Source: an uncultured Flavobacterium sp.
GTDB lineage: Bacteria > Bacteroidota > Bacteroidia > Flavobacteriales > Flavobacteriaceae
Direction of reading: 5' to 3'
Assembly: GCF_946482535.1 (NCBI RefSeq)
Contig: NZ_CAMLRU010000043.1
Span: 1-16,155, forward strand
Length of the DNA: 16,155 nucleotides
Position numbers and translations under genes: made by a program. Of this stretch, positions 15,592 through 16,155 are shown in pieces (the stretch's first letter is position 1; every line of letters begins with the position of its first letter). Under the pieces are notes generated by a model. It saw nothing but the letters and a program-made list of their open reading frames with translations, did no database searches and was not told the DNA's origin.

Positions 15592-16155
15592 ATGGAAACA
15601 AATTTAGCTTTAGTATTACTTTTATCTCCATTTGTTGGATTTCTTTTCAATGTTTTCTTGGGTAGTAAAGTAAGCCGAAATGTATCCGGCGCCATCGGAA
15701 CGCTAACCGTAGTGGTTTCGTTCTTATTGAGTATTTGCTTTTTTGCCCAATTGAACCAAAACGGAAAGCCGTTCGAAATTTCTTTATTCGATTGGATTCA
15801 AGTGAGCAACTTCAAATTAGACTTTGGCATTTTATTAGACCAATTGTCACTATTGTGGTTGTTGTTCGTAACCGGAATCGGTTCGTTAATTCACCTCTAC
15901 TCTATCAGCTATATGCACGATGATGAGAACATGCACAAGTTCTTTGCTTACTTAAACCTATTCGTATTCTTCATGATTACGTTGGTCATCGGAAGCAACT
16001 TATTAGTAATGTTCATCGGTTGGGAAGGTGTTGGATTGTGTTCATATTTGTTAATCGGTTTCTGGTATAAAAACCAACCGTACAACGATGCGGCAAAAAA
16101 AGCCTTCATCATGAACAGAATTGGAGATTTAGGTTTCCTTATCGGAATGTTTATC
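15592..16155 (+). CDS. nuoL: NADH-quinone oxidoreductase subunit L, 3' end missing
   Basis: NuoL is the distal antiporter-like proton-pumping subunit. The first 188 residues are in the window and the frame runs open through the right edge. GWEGVGLCSYLLIGFWY (143-159) contains E145, at the place of the key TM5 glutamate. AAKKAFIMNRIGDLGFLIGM (167-186) is strongly diagnostic of NuoL. The expected full length is above 600 residues, so most of the protein lies outside. The start is the ATG 6 bases after nuoK. nuoM and nuoN are expected next. Confidence 0.96.
   Translation, partial: METNLALVLLLSPFVGFLFNVFLGSKVSRNVSGAIGTLTVVVSFLLSICFFAQLNQNGKPFEISLFDWIQVSNFKLDFGILLDQLSLLWLLFVTGIGSLIHLYSISYMHDDENMHKFFAYLNLFVFFMITLVIGSNLLVMFIGWEGVGLCSYLLIGFWYKNQPYNDAAKKAFIMNRIGDLGFLIGMFI

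Noticed and set aside
15735..15923. Separate small gene on the plus strand
   Set aside because: It lies out of frame inside nuoL, which has clear family motifs in its own frame.

Overview
The window looks like chromosomal DNA from a flavobacterium (Bacteroidota, Flavobacteriaceae, probably Flavobacterium or a close relative). Four lines of evidence support this. The DNA is AT-rich with AT-rich spacers. The start codons lack Shine-Dalgarno sequences. Promoters fit the Bacteroidota pattern TTG-N(about 19)-TAnnTTTG. The encoded proteins resemble flavobacterial versions, including an RND pump with an extended TM6-TM7 loop, a DUF4369-like plus TlpA thiol oxidoreductase, and a short NuoG. The genus is inferred, not proven.

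Layout. Bases 1-3336 hold the 3' part of an RND efflux permease whose start lies left of the window. A bidirectional terminator follows. Two minus-strand genes come next: a small secreted repeat protein of the YwqK/MORN-2 type (3405-3749) and an exported TlpA-like thioredoxin-fold protein (3924-4916), each with its own promoter-like -7 box. From about 4960 everything reads rightward. aspS (aspartyl-tRNA synthetase, 5055-6809) and a cold-shock protein gene (7027-7227) each have a promoter and an intrinsic terminator. The rest of the window is the respiratory complex I operon nuoABCDEFGHIJKL, starting at 7434 and running off the right edge inside nuoL; nuoM and nuoN presumably follow.

Complex I. 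The order is canonical, with nuoC and nuoD as separate genes. NuoE, NuoF and NuoG form the NADH-oxidising module. NuoB, NuoC, NuoD and NuoI form the quinone-reducing arm. NuoA, NuoH, NuoJ, NuoK and NuoL are membrane subunits. All ligands for N1a, N1b, N2, N3, N4, N5, N6a and N6b are visible. Genes are tightly packed, with three TAATG start/stop overlaps. The exception is a 71-base nuoF-nuoG gap that carries a heptanucleotide tandem repeat.

Most notable points. NuoG is only about 349 residues and lacks the large molybdopterin-oxidoreductase-like domain, yet keeps a rearranged cysteine set where cluster N7 would sit. The CCAACAA-type heptamer array lies directly in front of the nuoG start. Two adjacent dyads lie upstream of a near-ideal nuo promoter, and a nested dyad lies upstream of the cold-shock gene. 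I see no mobile element, CRISPR array, tRNA or rRNA, and no clearly new multi-gene system. Unusual features here are variations on known machinery.
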